Shown here one piece after another: positions 25,406 through 34,226 of a stretch of 64,000 bases of DNA. Made by a program: the position numbers and the translations under genes. The number at the start of each line of letters is the position of its first letter. Positions within the stretch are counted from its first letter, which is position 1. Source of the DNA: Streptomyces sp. CoH27 (GTDB lineage: Bacteria > Actinomycetota > Actinomycetes > Streptomycetales > Streptomycetaceae); the NCBI RefSeq assembly GCF_020181035.1, contig NZ_JAIQYY010000010.1:1-64000 (forward strand), read 5' to 3'. The notes beneath the pieces are model-generated. The model was not told the DNA's origin. It did no database searches and saw only the letters and a program-made list of their open reading frames with translations.

Positions 25406-26194
25406 ATGTCCCTGCTCGCAGGCAAGACAGTGGTCGTATCGGGAGTCGGCGCCGGGCTGGGGCATCAGGTCGCCGCGGCCGTCGTACGGGACGGCGGGAA
25501 CGCCGTCCTGGGCGCGCGCACCGAGGCGAACCTCGCCAAGAGCGCGGCGGAGATCGATCCGGCCGGCGCGCACACGGCGTACCGGGCCACGGACATCACC
25601 GACGAGGGGCAGTGCGCGGCGCTGGCCGCGCTGGCGCGGGAGCGGTTCGGCGGGATCGACGCGGTGGCGCACGTGGCCGCCTGGGACTCCTACTTCGGCG
25701 GGGTCGAGGACGCGGACTTCGCGACCTGGCAGTCGGTCATCGACGTGAACCTGCTCGGGACGCTGCGGATGACGCGCGCGTGCCTGCCGGCGCTGCGGGC
25801 GGGCGGGGGCGGGTCCGTCGTATTCATCGGGACCCAGTCGGCGGTCGCGGCGCCCTCGCAGGTGCGGCAGGCGGCGTACGCCGCGTCGAAGGGGGCGCTG
25901 ACGAGCGCGATGTACTCGCTGGCGCGGGAGCTCGGGCCGCACCGGATCCGGGTCAACACCGTGCTGCCGGGCTGGATGTGGGGGCCGCCGGTGCAGGCGT
26001 ACGTACGGTTCACCGCGCAGACGGAGGGGGTGCCGGAGGCGGAGGTGCTGGGGCGGCTGACCGAGCGGATGGCACTGCCGGACCTGGCGACGGACGGGGA
26101 TGTGGCGGACGCGGTGGCGTTCCTGGCCTCGGACCGGGCGCGGGCGATCACGGGGCAGTCGCTGCTGGTGAACGCGGGTGAGCTGATGCGATAG
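25406..26194 (+). CDS. short-chain dehydrogenase/reductase
   Basis: A 262-aa classical SDR. It has a variant cofactor-binding loop (SGVGAGLGHQVA), DITDEGQC around position 65 (the D of the adenine pocket), the DVNLLGTLR segment (NNAG appears as HVAAW), the catalytic serine in FIGTQSA and Y-A-A-S-K. It oxidises or reduces a hydroxyl/keto group with NAD(P); the substrate is unknown. GGGAGG precedes the ATG. It is controlled from the divergent promoter with the palindromic operator and is grouped by that site with the catabolic genes at 51-63 kb. Confidence 0.9.
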   Translation: MSLLAGKTVVVSGVGAGLGHQVAAAVVRDGGNAVLGARTEANLAKSAAEIDPAGAHTAYRATDITDEGQCAALAALARERFGGIDAVAHVAAWDSYFGGVEDADFATWQSVIDVNLLGTLRMTRACLPALRAGGGGSVVFIGTQSAVAAPSQVRQAAYAASKGALTSAMYSLARELGPHRIRVNTVLPGWMWGPPVQAYVRFTAQTEGVPEAEVLGRLTERMALPDLATDGDVADAVAFLASDRARAITGQSLLVNAGELMR

Positions 26195-26207
26195 CGGGTC
26201 ACGTCGC

Positions 26208-26258
26208 GTCCATATCGCTGTCCATATCGCCGCCCCATCGCAGTTCATATCACTGAAC
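26208..26258. promoter_or_regulatory. direct and inverted repeats upstream of the symporter gene
   Basis: GTCCATATCGC occurs twice at a 12-bp period (26208 and 26220). It is followed by GTTCATATCACTGAAC (26243-26258), which contains a GTTCA/TGAAC inverted repeat and the related core TTCATATC. They lie about 90-135 bp upstream of the symporter start. Regulatory use is inferred from spacing only. Confidence 0.4.
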
Positions 26259-26344
26259 GGCGGTCATCAAGCAGAACGATTTTACCGTGACTTGACCTGA
26301 CGCTTGCTTGTCGTGTCCATGCGATCACGCCCACGATCGAGCCC

Positions 26345-27913
26345 ATGAACAGTCTCGACTGGGCCGTGCTCATCGGCTACTTCGGTGTGATGGTCGCGAT
26401 CGGCGTCTGGTCACACAAGCGCGTGGACAACGTCTCCGACTTCTTCACGGCCGGCGGCAAGATGCCCTGGTGGCTGTCCGGCATCTCGCACCACATGTCG
26501 GGCTACAGCGCGGTCATGTTCACCGGGTACGCGGGTATCGCCTACACCTACGGCGTCACCTCCTTCGTCACCTGGTCCTTCCCCATCGCGCTGGGCATCG
26601 CCATCGGGTCGAAGCTGTTCGCACCGCGCATCAACCGGCTGCGCTCCCGGCTCCATGTGGCCTCCCCGCTGGAGTACCTGAAGAACCGTTACAACCTCCG
26701 CACCCAGCAGGCGCTCGCCTGGTCCGGCATGCTGCTGAAGATCGTGGACGTGGGCGCCAAGTGGGCGGCCATCGCCACCCTGCTGTCGGTGTTCACCGGG
26801 GTCTCCCTGAATCAGGGCATCCTCATCACCGGCGCGATCACGGCCGTGTACTGCACGATCGGCGGCCTGTGGGCGGACGCGCTGACCGAACTCGGCCAGT
26901 TCGTGATCCAGTTGCTGGCCGGCGTCTCCATGTTCGTGGCGGCCGTCCTGAAGCTGAACGACCAGCACATCGACTTCTTCGACGCCTGGAACCAGCCGGC
27001 CCTGCACGGCCACGGCAAGCCGCTCGTCGGCCCCTACGGCACGGTCTTCCTCCTGGCCTTCCTCTTCATCAAGTTGTTCGAGTACAACGGCGGCATGCTC
27101 AACCAGGCCCAGCGCTACATGGCCACGGGCAGCGCGTACGAGGCCGAGCGCGGCGCCCGGCTGTCGGCGGCCCTGTGGCTGATCTGGCCGGTGGTCCTGT
27201 TCTTCCCGATGTGGATGTCCCCGCTCCTGGTCCACGCCCAGAAGCCGGACGGCTCCGACTCCTACGGCCTGATGACCGAACAGCTCCTGCCGCACGGCCT
27301 GTTGGGCCTGGTCATCGTCGGCTTCTTCTCCCACACCATGGCGATGTGCTCCTCCGACGCCAACGCCATCGCGGCGGTCTTCACCCGCGACGTGGCACCG
27401 GTGCTGTCGCAGCGGGCGCGGGCGTGGTCGGAGCGGGCGGGCCTGATCGCGGCCCGGGTGACGACGGTGGTCTTCCTCGGTCTGTCGATGGCGGTGGCGA
27501 CACAGGTCAACTCCCCCGCGTTCAAAGACATCATCACGGTCGTCATCAAGTGGGTGGCCGGCCTGATGGGCCCGATCGCCATCCCCATGATGCTGGGTCT
27601 GCTCCGCCCCTTCCGCCGCTCCGGCCCCACCGCGGCCCTCACCAGCTGGGCGGCCGGCCTGCTCGCCTTCTGGCTGGTCAACTACCCCATCAACTGGAAC
27701 GTCTCCGGCGGAGTCCCCCTCCAGTACCAGGTCTCGGTCCCGCTGGCGGTGTCGCTGGTCCTGTACATCGCCATCGGCTATGTGAAGCCGGAGGACACCC
27801 CGGAGCGGCTCGCGGTCATCGAGAAGGTCAACTCGGACGGGGGCGGAGTGGCGGCGGTGCCGGTGCCCGCGAGCGCCGGGGACGACGTGATCGGGGCACC
27901 GGCGGCGGACTAG
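26345..27913 (+). CDS. sodium:solute symporter (SSS family)
   Basis: A 522-aa membrane transporter with about 13 helices. It begins LDWAVLIGYFGVMVAIGVW, and the N-terminal GGKMPWWLSGISHHMSGYSA block is the sodium-site region of this family. It couples uptake of a small solute (sugar, amino acid or organic acid) to sodium. The C-terminal 40 residues are polar and cytoplasmic. Its stop is only 3 bp from the converging secreted-protein gene. The substrate cannot be assigned from sequence. Confidence 0.92.
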   Translation: MNSLDWAVLIGYFGVMVAIGVWSHKRVDNVSDFFTAGGKMPWWLSGISHHMSGYSAVMFTGYAGIAYTYGVTSFVTWSFPIALGIAIGSKLFAPRINRLRSRLHVASPLEYLKNRYNLRTQQALAWSGMLLKIVDVGAKWAAIATLLSVFTGVSLNQGILITGAITAVYCTIGGLWADALTELGQFVIQLLAGVSMFVAAVLKLNDQHIDFFDAWNQPALHGHGKPLVGPYGTVFLLAFLFIKLFEYNGGMLNQAQRYMATGSAYEAERGARLSAALWLIWPVVLFFPMWMSPLLVHAQKPDGSDSYGLMTEQLLPHGLLGLVIVGFFSHTMAMCSSDANAIAAVFTRDVAPVLSQRARAWSERAGLIAARVTTVVFLGLSMAVATQVNSPAFKDIITVVIKWVAGLMGPIAIPMMLGLLRPFRRSGPTAALTSWAAGLLAFWLVNYPINWNVSGGVPLQYQVSVPLAVSLVLYIAIGYVKPEDTPERLAVIEKVNSDGGGVAAVPVPASAGDDVIGAPAAD

Positions 27914-27916
27914 GCG

Positions 27917-28357
27917 TTACGGCTGCGGTGGTACCTCACGCACCAGCCGCGAGGTCCACGGGCACCAGACGAGGCCGGGCAGGAAGGCCCCGCCAGCCTC
28001 GTCGAGGTGGTCCTCCACGTACTGCGGGGACGCGTCGCAGACCTCGATGGCGACGTCGAAGAAGCGGATGGTGTCGGGGTTGAGGTGATAGCTCCACGGC
28101 GGGTTGTAGGGCGCCGGGCGCTTGACGATGCGCCCCAGGACATGGGGCTCGTCCCTGGTCTCGCCGCTGAGGAGTTCACGGGCGTGCTGGATCTGCGCCG
28201 GGTCGGTCAGCTCGATGGTGAACCTTTCCTTGGGGGCGCCCTCGACGACGAAGTACGCCCGCTCGTCGGCTGCCTTCGCGGGTGCGGCGTGGGCGGCGGT
28301 CAGGGCGAGAAGGCCTGCGGCGGCGAGTCCGGCGAGCTTGGTGAGCTGTCGGCGCAC
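27917..28357 (-). CDS. secreted BP74-like (calmodulin-binding-protein-like) protein
   Basis: A 146-aa exported protein. A signal peptide ([20 protein letters not shown], then AAHAAPAKA) precedes a single domain starting [20 protein letters not shown] with a [20 protein letters not shown]-like core (here [20 protein letters not shown]). This matches what Streptomyces annotations call BP74-related or calmodulin-binding-like proteins. GTG 28357 has AGGAG 7 nt upstream, which decides the start. The function in bacteria is unknown. Confidence 0.65.
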   Translation of the reverse strand: MRRQLTKLAGLAAAGLLALTAAHAAPAKAADERAYFVVEGAPKERFTIELTDPAQIQHARELLSGETRDEPHVLGRIVKRPAPYNPPWSYHLNPDTIRFFDVAIEVCDASPQYVEDHLDEAGGAFLPGLVWCPWTSRLVREVPPQP

Positions 28358-28543
28358 AGATGTCTCCTGTGGGGGTGAGAAGAGAGATGAGAGCGGAACG
28401 TAATCTTCTGGTTCCGCTCCCCAAGGTATCCACATGGAGACACTGTGTGACCAGACCGGAGAGGCGAACCCTCTTCTGTGTGTACGAAGCCGGGTAAACC
28501 CGGCGCTTTAGGCGGAGTTGGCGCGCGTCGGCCGTCCGGGACG

Positions 28544-29656
28544 CTACCGCGGGTATCTCGCCAGCCACCCCGGCGACGACCCGGCCGGACCATGCAATGC
28601 AGGCCCCTGAGTCATCTCCATCGCGAAGTCGTCGGCCAGTTCCAGGAGGGTCGGGCGGCCCTCCAGTTCGGTCAGCCAGGCCGGCGGGAGGGCCGTTTCG
28701 CCGTGGAGGGCGCCGAGCAGACCGCCGGTGAGGGCGCCCGCCGCCGCCGAGGGCCCGCCCTGGTTCACCGCCAGACACAGCCCGTGCCGCACGTCCTCCC
28801 CCACCAGTGCGCAGTACACCGACGCCGCCAGCAGCCCGTCCGCCGTACCGTCCCCGGCCAGCTCCTCCACCCGCGTCGGGCTCGGGATGCCCTGGCGTAC
28901 GGCACCCAGGGCGTGCTGAAGGGCGTCCGCGACGGGCTGGTACCCGGGGCGGTTGGAGAGCAGGCCGAGGGCGCGCTGGACGGCGCCGTCGAGGCTCTCA
29001 CCCCGGGCCAGCGCGTGCACGATCACGGCGTACGCGCCCGCCGACAGGTAGGCGATCGGGTGCCCGTGGCTCTGCGCCGCGCACTCCATCGCCAGCTGTG
29101 CGACGAGCTGCGGCTCCCAGCCGACCAGCAGCCCGAACGGCGCCGAGCGCGCGACCGCCTCCGGCCCCAGCTCGCCCGGGCTCTTGGGCGCCTCCAGCGT
29201 GCCCATCGTCTCGTCGCCGAAACCGATGAGCAGGGCCCGGCTGGGCTCCCGGCGGGCGTACAGCCACTCCTCGCGGGCCAGCCAGCCGTCGTCCTTACGG
29301 CGCTCGTCGGGCCCCCAGTCCCGCTGGGTCGCCGCCCAGCGCAGATACGCCCGGTGCACATCGGTCGGCGGATGCCAGGCGCCGGTGTCCCGGCGTACCT
29401 GGGCGCGTATCAGCCCGTCCACTGTGAAGAGGGTGAGCTGGGTGTGGTGCGTGACCGTGCCGCGCCGGCCGTGCCCGAAGGCGAGGTCCAGCAGGCCCTC
29501 GGGGCCGTAGGCGGCCCGGATCTCCTCCAGGGACAGCGGATCGGCGGGCCCGCCCAGCGCGTCGCCCACGGCCACCCCGAGCAGGGTGCCGCGCACCCTG
29601 CTACGGAAGTCCTGCTGCTCGGCTCGTCCCCAGACGGCACCGGATGTCGTACCCAC
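28544..29656 (-). CDS. ADP-ribosylglycohydrolase family protein
   Basis: A 370-aa all-helical hydrolase of the DraG/ARH type, removing ADP-ribose from proteins or small molecules. The N-terminal RVRGTLLGVAVGDALGGPAD segment is the family signature. A run of small, Gly/Ala-rich helices and a C-terminal NQGGPSAAAGALTGGLLGAL block (normally the metal-binding D-x-D-S-x-G-A-I-x-G site) follow. In this copy the first residues of that block read VNQGG, where family members have GGDTD, so a metal ligand may be changed. AGGAGG precedes GTG 29656. Confidence 0.85.
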   Translation of the reverse strand: MGTTSGAVWGRAEQQDFRSRVRGTLLGVAVGDALGGPADPLSLEEIRAAYGPEGLLDLAFGHGRRGTVTHHTQLTLFTVDGLIRAQVRRDTGAWHPPTDVHRAYLRWAATQRDWGPDERRKDDGWLAREEWLYARREPSRALLIGFGDETMGTLEAPKSPGELGPEAVARSAPFGLLVGWEPQLVAQLAMECAAQSHGHPIAYLSAGAYAVIVHALARGESLDGAVQRALGLLSNRPGYQPVADALQHALGAVRQGIPSPTRVEELAGDGTADGLLAASVYCALVGEDVRHGLCLAVNQGGPSAAAGALTGGLLGALHGETALPPAWLTELEGRPTLLELADDFAMEMTQGPALHGPAGSSPGWLARYPR

Positions 29657-29751
29657 CGAGACCTCCTCACGGCACCGTCCGTCCGTACGACGCTCAGCAC
29701 TGTAATCGACGGGGAACGGTCCGTTCACGGGGGCAAACCCGCCCCCATGGG

Positions 29752-30507
29752 TCATTCCCGCCCAGCCACCAGCGCTTCGACCCCGTCGAGGATCCGGTCC
29801 AGCCCGAAGTCGAGCGGATCGACACCGGCCGGGTCGAAGACACCCTCCGCGATCGCCTTGGTGAGGGCCGGGAAGCGGTCGGCGTGCCGGGCGAGCAGCT
29901 CGCCGCCGAGCCGGTCCCACTCCGCGTCCTCCTCGGCGTCGTAGTCGCCGCGCTGCTGGGCGATGTTGCGGACGAGTCCGATGAGCAGCAGGAAGACCTG
30001 GTGGCGCTGGGCCGCGCCGAGGCCCGTGGGCTCCAGGGCGGCGAGCGCGGTGTCCAGCCAGCGCAGCTCGCAGGGGCCCATGAGCCGGCGGCGCATCGCG
30101 GTGGCGCCGAGCAGCCAGGGGTGAGCGGCGTAGACGTGGGCGCACTGCCGGGTCCACGCCCGTACGGCCGCCCGCCAGTCCCCGTCCCGGACCCCCGCGA
30201 GCTCCGGGGCGTCGGCCAGCACGGACTCCACCATCAGCGCGACGAGTTCGGTCTTGCCGGGGACGTAGCGGTACAGGGCCATCGCGGAGACGCCGAAGCC
30301 GGCCGCCACCCTGCTCATGGAGACCGCGTCCAGCCCTTCCGCGTCGGCGAGTTCGGCGGCGGCCGCGGCGATGCGCTCCGGCGACAGCTTCGGCTTGGGC
30401 CCGCGCGTGGGCTTCTCCTGCTCGCCCCACAACAGCGCGAGGGTCGTTCGCGGATCGCGGGGCCCGTCCTGCTGCTCCTTGTTCCGTCCGGCGTTCCGTC
30501 CGGCCAC
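29752..30507 (-). CDS. TetR-family transcriptional regulator
   Basis: About 251 aa. The HTH (about 40-85) reads LSPERIAAAAAELADAEGLD, then AVSMSRVAAGFGVSAMALYR, with the usual YVPGKTEL end. The C-terminal ligand domain (about 95-251) is of the TetR_C type. I chose GTG 30507 because GGGAGGGAC precedes it; the longer reading to 30615 would overlap the hydrolase gene. It is divergent from the alpha/beta hydrolase and probably represses it through the AT-rich palindrome between them. Confidence 0.9.
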   Translation of the reverse strand: MAGRNAGRNKEQQDGPRDPRTTLALLWGEQEKPTRGPKPKLSPERIAAAAAELADAEGLDAVSMSRVAAGFGVSAMALYRYVPGKTELVALMVESVLADAPELAGVRDGDWRAAVRAWTRQCAHVYAAHPWLLGATAMRRRLMGPCELRWLDTALAALEPTGLGAAQRHQVFLLLIGLVRNIAQQRGDYDAEEDAEWDRLGGELLARHADRFPALTKAIAEGVFDPAGVDPLDFGLDRILDGVEALVAGRE

Positions 30508-30558
30508 GAGGTCCCTCCCATTCGGCTTCGGCGAAGCCTGTTGACTCCGCCAGACAAC

Positions 30559-30575
30559 TGTATATACCGTAAACA
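30559..30575. promoter_or_regulatory. imperfect palindrome, likely TetR operator
   Basis: TGTATATACCGTAAACA is an AT-rich imperfect dyad (TGT..TA / TA..ACA) in the divergent gap between the TetR gene and the hydrolase gene. It stands out from GC-rich surroundings and overlaps where the promoters should be. Confidence 0.5.
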
Positions 30576-30613
30576 CCAACAGCTGACGGCATAAACAGTT
30601 TAGGGGGAACACC

Positions 30614-31651
30614 ATGCTGCTGACCTACCGCGCCCTCAAGCGCCGGGCGAACGCGAAGAAGCTGGAGATCCGGACGCCGAACGGCATCGACGAGGCGTCG
30701 TACGTCCGGATCGGCGGCATCGACCAGTGGATCTCGATCCGCGGCGAGGACCGCTCGAACCCCGTGATCCTGGAGATCCACGGCGGCCCCGGCGCGTCCA
30801 ACCTGATCTTCATCCCGCGCACCCGCACCTGGGAGCGGCACTTCACGATCGTCCGCTGGGACATGCGCGGCGCGGGCAGGACCTTCGCGGCGACCGGCCC
30901 GGACGGGCAGGGCGAGATGACCCTGGACCGCCTCTACGCCGACGCCCTGGAGGTCACGGCCCACATCCGCGCCCGCCTCGGCGTCGACAAGGTGCTGCTG
31001 GTCGCCAACAGCTTCGGCTCGGTCACCGGCCTGCGGCTGGCCCGCAACCACCCCGAGCTGTACTCGGCGTACGTGGGCACCGACCAGAACATCATCGGCG
31101 GCGGCCGGGACTCCTCCGCCTACGAGGCACTGCTGGCCCGGCTGGAGAAGGCGGGGAAGCGGAAGGAACGGGCGAAGGTGGCGGCGATGGGCCCCGACCG
31201 CGCGGCCTGGACCGCCGAGCAGTGGTCGGAGTACGCCAAGACCGTCGTCACAACGGACCCCCTCACCTACGACACGATGAAGACGGTGGTGATCCGCTCC
31301 CTCTGGTTCTCCCCGCTCCACACCCTCCGCGGCCTGCGCGCGTACCTGAAGGGCATGACCTTCTCCGAGCAGCTCGGCCCGCAGGCCATGACGATCGACG
31401 AGTACGCCGAGGGCACCGCCTTCCGCCTCCCCTTCTTCCTCTTCCAGGGCGACAGCGACGTCCTCACCCCACCGGAGCCGGCCCAGCGCTACTACGAGGC
31501 GGTCACGGCCCCCGTGAAGGACTTCGCCCTGATCCGGAACGCCAGCCACTTCGCGTCTTTCCGGCACCCGGAGCAGTTCCTGGACCTGATGCTGACGAAG
31601 GTGCGGCCGGTGGTGACGGGGGAGGTGACGGGGGAGGCGGTGGGGCGCTGA
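30614..31651 (+). CDS. alpha/beta hydrolase, prolyl aminopeptidase-like
   Basis: A 345-aa alpha/beta hydrolase of the S33 group. It has the oxyanion motif HGGPG, the nucleophile elbow VANSFGSVTG (Ser in N-S-F-G-S), the acid in FQGDSDVLTPP and the His in NASHFAS. A helical cap of about 100 residues sits between strands 6 and 7. It could be a peptidase or a lactone/ester hydrolase. There is no signal peptide. TetR control is inferred from the divergent layout. Confidence 0.88.
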   Translation: MLLTYRALKRRANAKKLEIRTPNGIDEASYVRIGGIDQWISIRGEDRSNPVILEIHGGPGASNLIFIPRTRTWERHFTIVRWDMRGAGRTFAATGPDGQGEMTLDRLYADALEVTAHIRARLGVDKVLLVANSFGSVTGLRLARNHPELYSAYVGTDQNIIGGGRDSSAYEALLARLEKAGKRKERAKVAAMGPDRAAWTAEQWSEYAKTVVTTDPLTYDTMKTVVIRSLWFSPLHTLRGLRAYLKGMTFSEQLGPQAMTIDEYAEGTAFRLPFFLFQGDSDVLTPPEPAQRYYEAVTAPVKDFALIRNASHFASFRHPEQFLDLMLTKVRPVVTGEVTGEAVGR

Positions 31652-31679
31652 GGACAGAGCGTCAGAGACCAGCTTCCGC

Positions 31680-31793
31680 CTAGGCCGCCTCCCGAATCGC
31701 TCGGATCTCAGCGATGGCCGCCGCCGGGTCTTCCTCCCCTGCATCCACAATCCGCTCCAACTCCCTCAGCCGGGCCGCACGTTCCGGCATCCG
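31680..31793 (-). CDS. very small charged helical protein (37 aa)
   Basis: ATG 31793 opens MPERAARLRELERIVDAGEE and continues to an EIRAIREAA end, then TAG. The composition is strongly helical and charged, with typical codon bias. It follows the short winged-helix gene on the same strand, 22 bp after its stop. It could be a real small protein or the tail of a lost gene; no family is recognised. Confidence 0.35.
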   Translation of the reverse strand, partial: RMPERAARLRELERIVDAGEEDPAAAIAEIRAIREAA

Positions 31794-31815
31794 GTGTCAG
31801 CTCGGGCACGGGCCG

Positions 31816-32076
31816 TCAGGCCTTGGGCAGGAAGCCGTGGTCCCGCAGTTCCTGGAGGGCGGCGGCGATCTCGAACTCGCTCTCCGGGAGCTGCTCCACC
31901 AGTGTCCTGACGCTGATGGGGGTGCCTTCGGGCAGGGAGCGGATGTGGACGCCGAGGCCGATGGCCATGCCGGACAAGCCCGGATGCAGGGCGAGGTCCT
32001 CATGACCCGAGAAGGCGCGCACCGCCTTGGGGGTGGGCCGGTACCGGTAGACCAGCGGCTTGTACTGGTAGGTCAT
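31816..32076 (-). CDS. short winged-helix protein, paralogue of its upstream neighbour
   Basis: An 86-aa protein. It shares the pattern LS-x-x-A-x-G-x-G-x-x-I-x-SLPEGTP ... LPE-x-E-x-x-IA-x-ALxELxxHG with the first half of the next gene upstream (32112-32930). It therefore looks like a stand-alone copy of that helix-turn-helix module, of the kind seen in Streptomyces replication-initiator or MarR-like regulators. GAGGAG lies 10 nt before ATG 32076. It is probably cotranscribed with the paralogue (35-bp gap). Confidence 0.65.
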   Translation of the reverse strand: MTYQYKPLVYRYRPTPKAVRAFSGHEDLALHPGLSGMAIGLGVHIRSLPEGTPISVRTLVEQLPESEFEIAAALQELRDHGFLPKA

Positions 32077-32111
32077 CGCGAAATGCTCCTCTCTCGAAGG
32101 GTTACGGCCGG

Positions 32112-32930
32112 TCAAGCCGCTCTCTCGGACGGTGCCCGGCAGTCACGGCACCGTCCGGGTTGTGCCGACCGGAAGGCCCGGTCGCAGCCGTCGCAGGTCT
32201 GAAGTGGATCCGGGCGTGAGGACGACACTGCGGGCATGTCGCGCGGGACCGGGGGCCGGGTCGGCAACTGGGGAGGCAGTTGGGCGGTGAGGCGATGGGC
32301 CAGGAAGGCCGCCGGGTGCTTGATCCGCCCCTTGGGCAGGCCTGTGGTGAGCGCGCGTACGACGGCCGCGGGTGGTACACCCCGCTCCAGCCACTTGGTG
32401 ACGAGCGGCGCCAGGCGTTGTACGTCCCGCTCGCTGAGGATCAGACGGGAGTCGTACGCGCGGAGCCCGGCGAGCAGCTCGACGGCCTTGCCCGAGGGCG
32501 CGGGCGCCGGGGCCTTCGGTGGGGCGGGGGTGGAGACGGCGGCCGGCTCGGGACCCCGTGCGGCCTCGACCATTGCGTGACGCGGCCTGTTGTACGAGTA
32601 CGTCCGGGTCACCACCTGGCCCGACTCAAGCCGCTCCCTGTTGCGCCAGTGCCACCCGTGCTCCTCCAGCTCACGCAGGGCGGAGGCGATGCTGATCTCT
32701 CCCTCGGGCAACTGGTCGGCCAGCGCCTTGATGCCGACCGGGGTGCCTTCCGGCAGTGACTGGATGTAGCTCCCGATGCCCTTCGCCAGCGTGGACAGCT
32801 CCGGATGCTGGAGCAGTTCGTTGCTGATCACGGTGAAGTTCCCGTCCAGGCGTTCCTTCACATGGGTGACACCGTACGGGGAACGGGAGGACTTGGCGGG
32901 CGGGCGCGCGTTACGCTGCTTGTACGTCAT
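32112..32930 (-). CDS. winged-helix DNA-binding protein with C-terminal zinc ribbon
   Basis: A 272-aa protein. The N-terminal winged helix (about 25-95) contains LSTLAKGIGSYIQSLPEGTP and the EISIASALRELEEHGW helix. A proline-rich linker (about 130-160) and a helical segment (KGRIKHPAAFLAHRLTAQLP) follow. The C-terminus ends in a four-cysteine zinc ribbon (CDGCDRAF ... CRDC). This architecture is common in actinomycete accessory regions, next to XRE/DUF397 genes as here. It probably regulates transcription; the target is unknown. Confidence 0.75.
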   Translation of the reverse strand: MTYKQRNARPPAKSSRSPYGVTHVKERLDGNFTVISNELLQHPELSTLAKGIGSYIQSLPEGTPVGIKALADQLPEGEISIASALRELEEHGWHWRNRERLESGQVVTRTYSYNRPRHAMVEAARGPEPAAVSTPAPPKAPAPAPSGKAVELLAGLRAYDSRLILSERDVQRLAPLVTKWLERGVPPAAVVRALTTGLPKGRIKHPAAFLAHRLTAQLPPQLPTRPPVPRDMPAVSSSRPDPLQTCDGCDRAFRSAQPGRCRDCRAPSERAA

Positions 32931-33161
32931 CGGGAAGGGCCTCTTCCTCGGTGATCAGGCCCTCGCACTGGGATTGCCGTCCCGGCGGGGGCCGATGCAT
33001 GTCTGGACTTGCTGTCGTTGCCGACGCTGCACCACAACTGCCCCGCCGCGCCAGTTGCGTTGGGCATATTCACTCCGGAGGGTGAGCTCCGGGGGCGGTG
33101 GGGGTGGGTTGGGTTGGTTCTTTCCCCGGTTCTTCGGTCTTTGGCGTCGGGCGCCACCGGG

Positions 33162-33345
33162 TCACGGCCCACCGCGACCCGGTACGAGTTCCGCCCAGAC
33201 CGTCTTGGCCCCCGCCGGCGCCTCCGCCACACCCCAGCGGTCCGCGTACGCCGCCACGATCCGTAAACCCCGGCCGCCTTCCGCGTCCTCGGTCACCGGG
33301 TCGTGGAGCAACGGGACCCGGTCACCCCTGAACAGTGACGACCAC
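33162..33345 (-). pseudogene. C-terminal remnant of an RsbW-like ATP-binding anti-sigma protein
   Basis: The reading HDPVTEDAEGGRGLRIVAAY, then ADRWGVAEAPAGAKTVWAEL, is the G2 box and C-terminus of the HATPase_c_2 proteins that usually sit divergent from XRE/DUF397 pairs in Streptomyces. Upstream, the matching frame runs into the antisense of the XRE gene, and the N and G1 boxes are missing. I infer a decayed third member of the trio. The rest of 32931-33411 holds the promoters of the flanking genes. Confidence 0.5.
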
Positions 33346-33411
33346 GGTACGCAGCGTGACTGTCCGGGCAGTCGGTGTGGTCGTACGGCTCGTACGTCGC
33401 AAGGGGGCAAC

Positions 33412-34226
33412 GTGGAGGACGAGGAGGCCGAGGCCGTGCTCAAGGCGGTCGGACGGCAGATCAAGGTCTGGCGGGAGGCCGCCGGGCTGAAGCAGGCAGA
33501 GCTGGGAAAGCGGATCCGGTACAGCGAGGAGATGGTCTCGTCCGTGGAGCGCGGGCGGAGGTCTCCCAAGCCCGACTTTCTGGACGGCGCCGATGAAGTG
33601 CTGGGCGCGGGCGGGAAGTTGTCCGCGATGAAGGAGGACGTGGAGAAGGCTCAGTACCCGAAGAACGTTCGGGATCTGGCCAAGCTGGAGGACGAGGCCA
33701 TCGAGATGGGGGCCTACTCGAACCATCACATCCACGGCCTGTTGCAGACCGCGGAGTATGCCCAAGCCCTGTACGCGATGCGACGGCCCGCTTACGCCGA
33801 GGAGGAGATCGACCGCCTCGTCGCAGCGCGCATGGCTCGAAAGACTGTCTTCGATCGGACGCCTCGACCGCTGATCACGTTTGTCCAGGAAGAGGTGACG
33901 CTACGGCGCCCCATCGGGGGCAAAATGGTGTTGCGCAAGCAGCTCGAACACCTGTTGGAGATCGGGCAATTGAGGCACGTCGAGATCCAGGTGATGCCCA
34001 CTGACCGCGATGAGGAACATGCGGGCATGGCCGGTCCCTTCCGGTTGCTGAAACTCCAGAACGGCAAGACCCTGGGGCACTTGGAGGTCAGTTGCACAGT
34101 CGCCTGGTGAGTGATCCCCGGGAAGTACAGATCCTGGAGATGCGCGATGGAATGATCCGCTCGCAGGCTCTCTCCCCTCGGGAGTCGCAAGCCTTCATCA
34201 AGCAAGTGCTGGGAGAAGAGACATGA
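33412..34226 (+). CDS. XRE-family regulator with DUF5753 domain, 3' frameshift
   Basis: The GTG at 33412 opens an XRE regulator: HTH about 15-70 (LGKRIRYSEEMVSSVERGRR), then DUF5753 (YSNHHIHGLLQTAEYAQALY, HAGMAGPFRLLKL). The frame ends early at TGA 34108-34110 after HLEVSCTVAW. The missing tail is present in another frame (QLHSRLVSDPREVQIL, then DGMIRSQALSPRESQAF to TGA 34224-34226). That tail would overlap the DUF397 start as ATGA, the usual coupling. A single lost base near 34088 explains it. The gene is either a recent pseudogene or a sequencing error; without the tail the protein is 232 aa. Confidence 0.8.

Noticed and set aside
24491-26248. Upstream extension of the EthD-like gene across the SDR gene
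   Set aside because: The extension is antisense to an SDR with YxxxK and cofactor motifs; ATG 25330 with a ribosome site is the better start.
29752-30507. The window's only TetR regulator as controller of the CTGACG regulon
   Set aside because: The palindrome is not present in its own divergent promoter, which carries a different AT-rich dyad, so it more likely controls only the adjacent hydrolase.
28544-31750. 1068-codon reading including the ADP-ribosylglycohydrolase
   Set aside because: Only the part from GTG 29656 onward is real; the rest is antisense to the TetR and hydrolase genes.
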